A stretch of 37,740 bases of DNA from Candidatus Nitrotoga sp. HW29 (GTDB taxonomy: Bacteria > Pseudomonadota > Gammaproteobacteria > Burkholderiales > Gallionellaceae), in NCBI RefSeq assembly GCF_924101635.2, contig NZ_CAKMAA020000096.1, positions 1 to 37,740 on the forward strand, read 5' to 3'. The position numbers and the translations under genes were made by a program. Positions 1-6,877 of the stretch are shown piece after piece. Positions within the stretch are counted from its first letter, which is position 1. Each line of letters begins with the position of its first letter. The notes beneath the pieces were generated by a model. It made no database searches and was not told the DNA's origin. It saw only the letters and a list, made by a program, of their open reading frames with translations.

Positions 1-329
1 TTTTCGACCCAAACATTAACCTTAAGTTCAATCTATTTGTGGGCCGAATCTATAGGCATACTTAAATTGCCAAATTGCGACGAATCCTATCAAGTTTAAG
101 TTTCTTATGCCGTGAAATGGGTGGGTGTTATCGTTAAAATATCTAGTTGGTTAATTTTTAGAGATATCTTAAAAATATTTTAACCGCTTATACTTATATT
201 TTAACCATTGGTCAGTATCTGGTCGATGAATTTTGAGGGATGGCGGCTTTCTGGTAAAGTTACGCATAATTGAAAAATAATGTTCATGGCCTTCTTAGAG
301 GGGGCGATAGCTAGGAGACACAAACGTAA
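1..329. other. Non-coding AT-rich leader upstream of the M23 peptidase
   Basis: No convincing coding frame is visible. The stretch is strongly AT-rich between about 120 and 210. It holds three copies of a 10-bp word and a nested palindrome, which are listed separately. It probably carries the promoter of the M23-anmK pair and perhaps that of a divergent gene lying off the left edge. In many betaproteobacteria that neighbour is tyrS, but nothing in the window shows it. Confidence 0.6.
133..205. promoter_or_regulatory. Three phased copies of ATATTTTAAC with nested palindrome
   Basis: The word ATATTTTAAC occurs inverted at 133-142 and direct at 175-184 and 196-205. The start-to-start distances are 42 and 21 bp, about four and two helical turns. 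Between the first two copies, 155-175 forms a near-perfect palindrome (TTTTTA, one extra G, AGATATCT, TAAAAA). This layout is what a multi-site DNA-binding protein would use. The protein is unknown and AT-rich DNA can produce such repeats by chance. Confidence 0.4.
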
Positions 330-1643
330 ATGTTAAGCCAAAATACTCTGATAGAAGAAAAAAAATTAAAGTTGCGTTGGCTTGTTGCCTTATCAAGTTT
401 ACCTTTGCTTGGCGTGGTCACTGCATTTGGAATTGTACCGCAGCCTGATAATGCCCATACGTCTTTTACGATGGTCGCGGAAGAAATCGTCCTGCCTCAT
501 GATACTCTAGCTATTACTGGCGCCACGAATTTGCAAGCTACCACATTCTGGCGCAATGAGCGTGTGCAACGGGGAGATACAGTAACTGAGCTTTTACGTC
601 GTATGCAAATAGAAGATTCCTCTGCCAGCGAATATCTGCGTCGCGATCAGGCTACAGTTTCTTTTCGCCAACTTGCCGTAGGTAAATTCGTACAAGCTGA
701 AACTAATGCGGATGGTAGTTTGCTGGCGTTACGCTACCTTGACAACAATGGTAATCAGGTTGTTATCAGCAAAGGTACCGGTGGCCATAAAACCAATATA
801 CAGCCTTCCTTGGTTGAACAACGTTTGCTTATGCGTACTGGTGAGATCAATAGTACTTTGTTTGCTGCAACCGATGCAGTTGGCTTGCCGGAATCGACCG
901 CCAACCAGTTGGCTGAAATTTTTGGTAGTGATATTGACTTTCATCGTGATCTGCGTAAAGGAGACAAATTCAGCGTGGTTTACGAAATGGATTATAGTAA
1001 TGGTGAGCCGGTTCGTGCCGGACGCATTCGAGCTGCCGAGTTCATCAATCAAGGACAGAGCTATCGTGTGGTGTATTTCAAGGCAGGCAGCAGTCATGGC
1101 GATTATTACACGCCCGATGGTAAGAGCATACGAAAGGCATTTTTGCGTTCACCACTTGAATTCTCACGCATTAGTTCCGGTTTCAGTCTGTCGCGTTTTC
1201 ATCCAGTGCTGAATACATGGCGTGCGCATAAAGGCGTGGACTATGCCGCAGCGCTAGGCACCAAGGTTAAAGTAACTGCCGATGGGACCGTATCTTTTGT
1301 TGGTAAACAAGGTGGTTATGGTAATGTTGTAATAGTGGAGCATCAGCGTCGCCACACTACCGTATATGGGCACCTCTCTCGTTTTGCTGGCGGCTTACGC
1401 CGTGGCCAGCGTGTGGGGCAGGGGGATATTATTGGTTTTGTAGGTATGACTGGCTTGGCTACTGGTCCGCACTTGCATTATGAATTCATGGTTAATGCTC
1501 AACATCGCGATCCGTTACGTGCTGCATTGCCGGATGCTGTCCCTCTGGATAATGTGCAGAAGCTTGCCTTCCAAGAAGCTACCCGCAGCTTGACAGCACG
1601 CTTAGGCTTATTGCGCGATACTAATTTGGCTAAACTTGACTGA
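330..1643 (+). CDS. Membrane-anchored M23 family metallopeptidase (MepM-like)
   Basis: This is a 437-residue murein endopeptidase of the LytM/M23 class, predicted to cut peptidoglycan cross-links in the periplasm. A short basic cytoplasmic end is followed by one membrane segment at about residues 16-35. An OapA/LysM-like region lies around 72-115, and the catalytic M23 domain covers about 278-398. Zinc ligands are visible as H300 and D304 (HKGVD) and the HLH pair H381/H383, with a further H348 in the conserved YGH. AGGAG at 313-317 supports the ATG at 330. The gene overlaps anmK by 8 bases, linking wall cutting with recycling of the released anhydro-MurNAc. The full-length domain has no missing active-site residue. 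E. coli MepM is the closest well-known relative in layout, but orthology is not proven. Confidence 0.9.
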   Translation: MLSQNTLIEEKKLKLRWLVALSSLPLLGVVTAFGIVPQPDNAHTSFTMVAEEIVLPHDTLAITGATNLQATTFWRNERVQRGDTVTELLRRMQIEDSSASEYLRRDQATVSFRQLAVGKFVQAETNADGSLLALRYLDNNGNQVVISKGTGGHKTNIQPSLVEQRLLMRTGEINSTLFAATDAVGLPESTANQLAEIFGSDIDFHRDLRKGDKFSVVYEMDYSNGEPVRAGRIRAAEFINQGQSYRVVYFKAGSSHGDYYTPDGKSIRKAFLRSPLEFSRISSGFSLSRFHPVLNTWRAHKGVDYAAALGTKVKVTADGTVSFVGKQGGYGNVVIVEHQRRHTTVYGHLSRFAGGLRRGQRVGQGDIIGFVGMTGLATGPHLHYEFMVNAQHRDPLRAALPDAVPLDNVQKLAFQEATRSLTARLGLLRDTNLAKLD

Positions 1644-2772
1644 ACAAAACTATGCTGAGCAAACTCAAATAATTCAGAACCATTCTGAATTATTTGTAGG
1701 TATTATGTCTGGCACCAGCCTGGACGGAATTGATGTTGTCTTGGTTGGCTTCTACGCTGGTTATCCCAAGTTGCTCGCTACGTACTTCCACGCTTACGGA
1801 AGCAAGCTTAGGGACGCACTACTAGCTTTGCATCGTCCTGCCAATGATGAGTTACATCAGATGCATTTGATTAGTAATGAATTGGCCAGCTTGTATGCGG
1901 CAGCAACAGCAGTTTTACTGCGCGCAGCTGATATCACGCCCGCTCAAATACGCGCTATCGGTTGCCACGGACAGACTATACGCCATCGTCCTGGCGAAGG
2001 TTATACGCTGCAACTGGGTAATTCGGCCTTGCTGGCCGAATTGAGCGGTATCACTGTAGTCAGTGACTTCCGTAGCCGTGACATTGCCGCAGGAGGGCAG
2101 GGTGCCCCTCTTGTTCCTGCTTTTCATGACAGAGTATTGCGCCACCCAAGCATTCATCGCGTCATCGTCAATATTGGTGGCATTAGCAACCTTACTAATT
2201 TGCCACCCAAAGGTCAAACTACAGGCTTTGATTGTGGCCCGGGCAACTTGTTGATGGATGCATGGGTCGCGTTACAGTGCGGAGAGCTTTATGATCGGAA
2301 TGGTGAGTGGGCTGCCAGTGGACAGGTCATTCCAGCATTATTACAACAGTTGCTGGACGAACCTTTTCTGCATGCCGCGCCGCCGAAAAGCAGCGGGCGT
2401 GATTTATTTAACTTGGCTTGGCTGAACAGTAAGCTTCGTGGTGACGAAGCGTCCGTCGATGTGCAGGCTACTTTGCTTGCATTCAGCAGCTGCGTAATTT
2501 CAGATGCAATCCATCGTTTTTGTGACGGTGCTCAAGAAATTTATTTATGTGGCGGTGGTGCACATAATCAAGCTTTAGTACAAAACTTGCGCATTTCCTT
2601 GCCAGAGTGCCGCATTCAAGCGACTGATACACTAGGCATGGGGGCAGATTGGCTAGAGGCTATCGCGTTTGCTTGGCTGGCACGGCAACGTTTATATGGT
2701 GATGCTGTCAATTTGACCGCTGTTACTGGTGCACGTCACTCCTGCATACTTGGCGCTATTTATTCGGCTTAA
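1636..2772 (+). CDS. anmK: Anhydro-N-acetylmuramic acid kinase
   Basis: AnmK phosphorylates 1,6-anhydro-MurNAc from wall turnover to MurNAc-6-phosphate for peptidoglycan recycling in the cytoplasm. The 378-residue product has the ATP-binding GTSLDGID at 26-33, CHGQTIRH at 110-117, the SRDIAAGGQGAPL segment with the probable catalytic D149, GGISNLT at 181-187, FDCGPGN at 198-204 and a C-terminal CGGGAHN. The start appears to be a TTG at 1636 that overlaps the peptidase gene by 8 bases. The first in-frame ATG lies inside the GIMSGTS strand and would remove part of the nucleotide fold. Overlap with the upstream gene implies translational coupling. The length is normal for the family. Confidence 0.95.
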   Translation: MTEQNYAEQTQIIQNHSELFVGIMSGTSLDGIDVVLVGFYAGYPKLLATYFHAYGSKLRDALLALHRPANDELHQMHLISNELASLYAAATAVLLRAADITPAQIRAIGCHGQTIRHRPGEGYTLQLGNSALLAELSGITVVSDFRSRDIAAGGQGAPLVPAFHDRVLRHPSIHRVIVNIGGISNLTNLPPKGQTTGFDCGPGNLLMDAWVALQCGELYDRNGEWAASGQVIPALLQQLLDEPFLHAAPPKSSGRDLFNLAWLNSKLRGDEASVDVQATLLAFSSCVISDAIHRFCDGAQEIYLCGGGAHNQALVQNLRISLPECRIQATDTLGMGADWLEAIAFAWLARQRLYGDAVNLTAVTGARHSCILGAIYSA

Positions 2773-2822
2773 TTGCATACGGACATGTCTGATATAGTAG
2801 GTGGTATGAGTTTGGTGTGCTT

Positions 2823-2860
2823 CTCCTGCCTGTCGTTGTTAGAATGACGGTGGGCAGGAG
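2823..2860. terminator. Hairpin between convergent anmK and erpA
   Basis: CTCCTGCC at 2823-2830 pairs perfectly with GGCAGGAG at 2853-2860. Inside it, GTCGTT and AATGAC can pair with one G-T wobble, giving a long stem with a small loop. No T-run follows on either strand, so it is not a textbook intrinsic terminator. It could act as a bidirectional end signal or be a REP-like repeat. Confidence 0.4.
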
Positions 2861-2981
2861 GTAGATGGCTAGAGTTGATTTTAAGACTATACGTATAACG
2901 CCTATTGCATGATCTGCAAGAATGACCAAATAAATAGTTTGTTAACGTGTAATGCTACAGAGCACATTTATATTATTGCGG

Positions 2982-3332
2982 TTAAACTGAAAAAGATGAC
3001 CCACAACCGCATGTAGAAGTAGCACTCGGATTCTTGATGACGAATTGCGACCCTTCTAACCCATCCTGATAATCAATTTCTGCGCCCACTAAATATTGGA
3101 AACTCATCGGGTCAATTAATAACTGCACGCCATTTTTATTTAGAACGGTGTCGTCTTCATTGGTTATTTCATCTAAAGTAAAGCCATATTGAAAGCCGGA
3201 GCAACCACCGCCGCTTACGGCAATTCGCAACTTCAAGTTAGCATTATCTTCCTCTTCAATCATTTCTTTAACCTTATTGGCTGCACTGTCGGTAAACACC
3301 AGTGGATCTTGTATTTCCGTGATGTCGTTCAT
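2982..3332 (-). CDS. erpA: Iron-sulfur cluster insertion protein ErpA
   Basis: ErpA is an A-type carrier that delivers Fe-S clusters to apoproteins such as IspG and respiratory enzymes. The 116-residue product has the three cluster-binding cysteines in their usual places: C44 in GGGCSGF, and C108 and C110 in the C-terminal CGCGSSF. The acidic N-terminal stretch and length match proteobacterial ErpA rather than IscA or SufA. A GGAGG sequence lies just upstream of the ATG. It is a single gene, convergent with anmK and divergent from the flavin/PepSY operon. Other Fe-S-related genes in the window (mutY, leuC, the Atm1-like exporter, the SufR-like regulator) are not linked to it in an operon. Confidence 0.95.
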   Translation of the reverse strand: MNDITEIQDPLVFTDSAANKVKEMIEEEDNANLKLRIAVSGGGCSGFQYGFTLDEITNEDDTVLNKNGVQLLIDPMSFQYLVGAEIDYQDGLEGSQFVIKNPSATSTCGCGSSFSV

Positions 3333-3729
3333 GACTACCTCCGTAAATTTAGTTTAACTAATCATTTCCCACTATTTAGATTGAATGCTCTAGCTTATTA
3401 AGTACTAGTCTTACCTTAAGGCAGTTATTTTAAATAATAGAAATTAATATTCAACTATTTTATGATACTTCAAATTAAGTTAGTACGCTATATTTCGTCT
3501 TGTCTAATGTGGCATACGATTGAATAATAACTATATTTACAAGGAGCGATGAGTTTGAAGCGATCCAATTGAGATTAAATTGAAGGAGGTAGGCTGATCA
3601 TCGCAAGAGAGGGTAATCAGCATGAATGAAATAGAGCTTTGTACGATTAGACAGTTTTTCAGTGCCTGTACCTGGAGAGCCGCCATTGCTTCACGGTACA
3701 TCTCAGCGGTATAAAGCTGTTATCTGCCA

Positions 3730-3770
3730 TACCAAATACGGTCTGGTTTATTATAGCGGCCTTTGGTATA
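3730..3770. promoter_or_regulatory. Inverted repeat overlapping the PepSY operon promoter
   Basis: ATACCAAA at 3730-3737 is the exact reverse complement of TTTGGTAT at 3763-3770. The right arm covers the extended -10 region of the promoter and the left arm lies near the -40 position. The spacing of 33 bases between equivalent points is about three helical turns. It may be a repressor site or simply a hairpin-forming pair. Confidence 0.4.
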
Positions 3771-3773
3771 ATG
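3765..3773 (+). promoter_or_regulatory. Extended -10 promoter of the PepSY/flavin operon
   Basis: TGGTATAAT at 3765-3773 is a perfect extended -10 element (TGn plus TATAAT) for a sigma70-type promoter. The -35 region is poor (TGGTTT about 17 bases upstream), as is common when the -10 is extended. Transcription would begin near 3780, leaving a leader of about 43 bases before the ATG at 3823. Confidence 0.6.
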
Positions 3774-3822
3774 CGATTGGTTCTCACTAGCATCAAAAAT
3801 TAAAGTTTCTTTACAAGATTTA

Positions 3823-4449
3823 ATGCAAAAATTACCTGCGCAGCAGAAGCGCGCTTTCTGGCTTCGCCAACTTTATCTATGGCATTGGATCAGTTCTGCT
3901 GGATGTTTGGTGGGTATGCTGCTTTTTGCGGTAACCGGACTCACGCTTAATAATGCCAGTCATATTGAGGCGAAACCAATAGTCAAGAAGTCAACGATTG
4001 TTTTGCCCTCATCACTGTTGATGTATTTAAAAGCTCAGCCCCTTAGCAATAAAGCATCATTACCGCTTGCAGTGGCGGATTGGCTGATGAGTAGTATGGA
4101 TGTTGATGCCGCTGACAAACCAGCAGAGTGGTCGGCAGAAGAGGTTTATGTTTCGTTGCCACGTCCTGGTGGCGATGCTTGGCTGAGCATAAACCGTGAG
4201 AGCGGTGAGATGGATTATGAGATTACCAATCGCGGTTGGATTTCTTACCTGAATGACCTGCATAAAGGCCGCAATACAGGTACGGCCTGGAGCTGGTTTC
4301 TGGATGTCTTTTCATTCATGGCGCTGGTGTTCAGTCTGACAGGTTTATGTCTACTTTACATGCATTCAGCCAATCGCCCATCTACTTGGCCGTTAGTGGG
4401 CATAGGAGTAGTAATACCATTAGTGCTGGCCATTTTGTTTATTCATTAG
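3823..4449 (+). CDS. PepSY-associated TM-helix membrane protein
   Basis: This 208-residue inner-membrane protein opens the flavin operon. Membrane segments are predicted at about 22-43, 158-180 and 187-207, with a periplasmic domain of about 110 residues between the first two. The pattern fits the PepSY-associated TM family found beside iron-uptake and reductase genes. H21 near the first segment, and H147 in DLHKG before the second, are possible heme or metal ligands, as in PepSY/MsrQ-like membrane electron carriers. That role is inference. The ribosome site is weak. The downstream DUF2271, DUF4198, ApbE and flavodoxin-reductase genes are co-directional with short gaps, so this protein is probably the membrane component of their shared redox module. 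Confidence 0.75.
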   Translation: MQKLPAQQKRAFWLRQLYLWHWISSAGCLVGMLLFAVTGLTLNNASHIEAKPIVKKSTIVLPSSLLMYLKAQPLSNKASLPLAVADWLMSSMDVDAADKPAEWSAEEVYVSLPRPGGDAWLSINRESGEMDYEITNRGWISYLNDLHKGRNTGTAWSWFLDVFSFMALVFSLTGLCLLYMHSANRPSTWPLVGIGVVIPLVLAILFIH

Positions 4450-4509
4450 CGAGCAGAGGATAGTTTAAATTCGCTGTTCATTATTAATATTCTTACAGGG
4501 AGTTGATAT

Positions 4510-5028
4510 ATGCGTAACTGGGTTCCCCGATTGATACCGTCGTTGGTGGCTGGCTTGTTCGCCCATCAGGGCGTCGCTGCTGAACTGAATGTCAAGGTAG
4601 CAATACCACAAATCAATACTTCGGAATATCACCGTCCCTATGTGGCGATATGGGTTGAAAAGCCCGATCAAAGTATCGCGAAAAATTTGGCCGTCTGGTA
4701 TAGCCAAAAATCCGGAGCAGAAGGACCGGGAACAAAATGGTTAAAAGATCTCCGACAATGGTGGCGTAAAGGTGGGCGTGATATTCAGATGCCGATGGAT
4801 GGTTTATCTGGCGCAACACGGCCGGTTGGAGATCAGAGTCTAAGTTATAACGATAGCAAATCACCTTTGGCACCGGGCGAATATCGACTGGTGGTGGAAA
4901 CGGCACGCGAAAAAGGTGGCCGCGAATTAGTGCGCATCCCTTTTAGCTTGCCCGTCAAAAAAGCAGAGACTCAAAAAGCGAGCGGGCAGGTGGAGCTAGG
5001 TACCGTTAATCTTGAAATCAAGCCTTAA
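4510..5028 (+). CDS. Exported DUF2271 protein, probable ApbE flavinylation substrate
   Basis: The 172-residue product begins with a Sec-type signal peptide (cleavage probably after GVAA, residue 24) and then a compact beta-rich DUF2271 domain to about residue 150. DGLSGAT at 97-103 matches the Dxx[S/T]GA[T/S] signature to which ApbE enzymes attach FMN, with T103 the expected attachment site. The motif is visible directly, but modification is inferred. An apbE gene lies two genes downstream. A good GGGAG ribosome site precedes the ATG. It sits between the PepSY membrane gene and the DUF4198 gene and would be a periplasmic FMN-carrying electron carrier. The C-terminal tail after 150 is Lys/Glu-rich and may be flexible. 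Confidence 0.8.
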   Translation: MRNWVPRLIPSLVAGLFAHQGVAAELNVKVAIPQINTSEYHRPYVAIWVEKPDQSIAKNLAVWYSQKSGAEGPGTKWLKDLRQWWRKGGRDIQMPMDGLSGATRPVGDQSLSYNDSKSPLAPGEYRLVVETAREKGGRELVRIPFSLPVKKAETQKASGQVELGTVNLEIKP

Positions 5029-5054
5029 ATCTTTATTCCTGACTGGAGACTTCC

Positions 5055-5870
5055 ATGTACAAACCATTTAAATATGCCTTACTGTCAACTGGCTTTGCGA
5101 TTCTTTCCGGACTGACTTCTTTGCCGGCGCAGGCACATAACACATGGCTGCTGCCATCGAGCACCGTGCTATCGTCCCCACAATTTGTCACGTTTGATGC
5201 AGCGGTTTCCGAGGATTTTTTTTACTTCACGCATCGCCCTTTACCCATAGATGCCCTTACTATCACTGCGCCTGACGGTCACAACCTGGTTCCCGCTAAT
5301 GTTGGTAAAGGTGAATTACGCACGGTGTTTGACGTCAAGCTTGAGAAAAACGGTACTTATACATTAGATATTTCGCGTAGCGGCCTGCGAGCCAGCTGGA
5401 AAGTTGATGGTAAACCCAAACGCTTCATGGGGAACGCGGAAGCATTCGCCAAGGAGGTGCCTGTAACCGCGCAGGATTTGGAAATTGGCGAATCCGTGGC
5501 GCATGTCGTCACCTTCGTGACGGTTGGCGCCCCTACAGCAGTCAAACTAACTAACCATGGGTTGGAATTGGTGCCCGTTACGCATCCGAATGATCTTAAT
5601 GTTGGGGAGCCAGCGGAATTCCAGTTTATGGTAGATGGCAAGCCCGCTGCTGATGTTAAAGTCGAAGTAGTGAGTGGCCAAAGTCACTATCGCAATGCGC
5701 TGGGTGAAGCCAAGTATACATCCGATAAACAGGGTAAAGTAAAAATTACCTGGCCGCAGCCTGGTATGTACTTCCTTAATGCTGTGCTCAAGGATAATAA
5801 AGTAAGTGCAAAGCAAGCCAAGGAGCGTAGCCTCTCCTATAGCGTTACTTTGGAAGTGCAAGTGCAATAA
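5055..5870 (+). CDS. Exported DUF4198 (NikM-like) protein
   Basis: This 271-residue periplasmic protein has a clear signal peptide (hydrophobic core about 8-22, cleavage after AQA at 27). The mature protein starts HNTWLLP. A histidine at the extreme N-terminus is typical of the DUF4198/NikM-like group and suggests metal binding, in a way comparable to copper-binding histidine brace or ATCUN ends. Two beta-sandwich domains follow (about 28-160 and 170-270, the second Ig-like with the PAEFQFMVDGKPA repeat type). GGAG lies upstream of the ATG. The function in this operon is not established. Co-occurrence with PepSY, DUF2271 and ApbE genes points to metal or redox handling in the periplasm. It ends 2 bases before apbE. 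Confidence 0.75.
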   Translation: MYKPFKYALLSTGFAILSGLTSLPAQAHNTWLLPSSTVLSSPQFVTFDAAVSEDFFYFTHRPLPIDALTITAPDGHNLVPANVGKGELRTVFDVKLEKNGTYTLDISRSGLRASWKVDGKPKRFMGNAEAFAKEVPVTAQDLEIGESVAHVVTFVTVGAPTAVKLTNHGLELVPVTHPNDLNVGEPAEFQFMVDGKPAADVKVEVVSGQSHYRNALGEAKYTSDKQGKVKITWPQPGMYFLNAVLKDNKVSAKQAKERSLSYSVTLEVQVQ

Positions 5871-5872
5871 TC

Positions 5873-6877
5873 TTGTCGCAACGCAGAGTTATTATTCCGC
5901 CGCAACTGACTGAGTTACCGACTCGCCTGCCAACCGGAAAAGTGCTTGATGTGTCCGGGAAGGCGATGGGCACATACTGGACCGTCAAGTGGGTGAATGA
6001 AGGCGGTGCCAGTCCTGAATCGCTGATTAGCCGGATCGAGCATGTTATTGCGCGAGTCATTGATGAAATGAGCACCTGGCAAGAGAATGCTTTTATCAGC
6101 CGTTTCAATAGTGCTCCGGCTAACAGCGATTTTGCTCTCCCAGTCTGTTTCGCTCAAGTGCTGGAATGTGCGATGCAACTTGCTGCGGATACTGACGGCG
6201 CGTTCGATCCTACCGTCGGGCCTCTTGTGAATCTTTGGGGTTTTGGCCCTGATCGTCCTATTACAGAGCCGCCTGCGCAGACAGATATTGCTGCTGCGCA
6301 AACATTGTGCGGATGGCGCCGTATCATTGTGAAAGAGGGCTATATCTGCCAGCCGGGTGGGCTTTATCTGGACTTTTCTGGTATTGCCAAAGGATACAGC
6401 GTTGATCTGATTGCGGACAGTTTGCGCGGCCAGGGGGTACGTAATTTTCTGGTGGAAGTGGGGGGGGAGCTTTCTGGTAGCGGCATAAAGCCGGACGGGC
6501 AGCCATGGTGGGTCGCACTGGAAACGACGGAATTGCAGGGACAAGTTCAGCAATCAATTGTCGCGTTGTACGGATTAGCGGTCGCAACGTCAGGTGACTA
6601 TCGTCGTTATTTTGATCACCAGAACATTCGTTACTCGCATACCATTGACCCGCGTACAGGCTATCCTGTAGCCGATGCACCGTTTGCGGTCAGCGTATTG
6701 CATCGTTCTTGTATGCACGCCGATGCACTAGCAACGGCGCTGACTGTATTGGGTGTGCAGGCGGGACTAAAATATGCAGAAAATCGCCATGTTGCAGCCA
6801 TATTTACCCAAATGGAGTCGGGTAAAGCGGTGCAGTATCTTTCTCCGGCAATGCTGGAGATGGTAGAGGAAATCTGA
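5873..6877 (+). CDS. apbE: FAD:protein FMN transferase (ApbE family)
   Basis: ApbE transfers FMN from FAD to a Ser/Thr of a target protein. The 334-residue product shows AMGTYW at 31-36, GAFDPTVGPL at 109-118, DFSGIAKGYSVD at 167-178, VGGELSGSG at 196-204, SGDYRRYF at 240-247, HTIDPRTG at 256-263 and the metal-binding ADALATAL at 283-290. The start is a TTG only 2 bases after the previous stop, and no better start is available because an in-frame stop lies at 5840-5842. No signal peptide or lipobox is visible, which is unusual since the likely substrate (DUF2271) is exported. Either the enzyme works in the cytoplasm or export is by an unseen route. It overlaps the reductase gene by one base. 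Confidence 0.92.
   Translation: MSQRRVIIPPQLTELPTRLPTGKVLDVSGKAMGTYWTVKWVNEGGASPESLISRIEHVIARVIDEMSTWQENAFISRFNSAPANSDFALPVCFAQVLECAMQLAADTDGAFDPTVGPLVNLWGFGPDRPITEPPAQTDIAAAQTLCGWRRIIVKEGYICQPGGLYLDFSGIAKGYSVDLIADSLRGQGVRNFLVEVGGELSGSGIKPDGQPWWVALETTELQGQVQQSIVALYGLAVATSGDYRRYFDHQNIRYSHTIDPRTGYPVADAPFAVSVLHRSCMHADALATALTVLGVQAGLKYAENRHVAAIFTQMESGKAVQYLSPAMLEMVEEI

Larger units (their letters stand above)
3333..3822. other. 490-base intergenic region before the PepSY operon
   Basis: This divergent spacer has no protein gene I can support. The first half is AT-rich and includes TTATTT-T-AAATAA at 3425-3437, a short palindrome. A 30-codon frame at 3622-3714 has no well-spaced ribosome site and looks accidental. 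The distal end holds a strong extended -10 and an inverted repeat overlapping it. A TonB-dependent receptor that often heads operons of this kind is not present. Confidence 0.55.

Noticed and set aside
706-1212. 168-codon frame inside the M23 peptidase
   Set aside because: It is an alternative frame of a clear protein-coding gene whose domain motifs are all in the other frame.
3421-3520. Possible Fur box in the AT-rich spacer before the PepSY operon
   Set aside because: No stretch matches the GATAAT-type 19-base consensus well enough, and it is far from the promoter.
3622-3714. 30-codon open frame in the spacer before the PepSY gene
   Set aside because: The nearest GGAGG is about 30 bases upstream, the product has no recognisable feature, and the region is likely regulatory.
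5915-6553. 212-codon antisense frame over apbE
   Set aside because: ApbE motifs in the sense frame are complete, and the antisense product has no recognisable domain.
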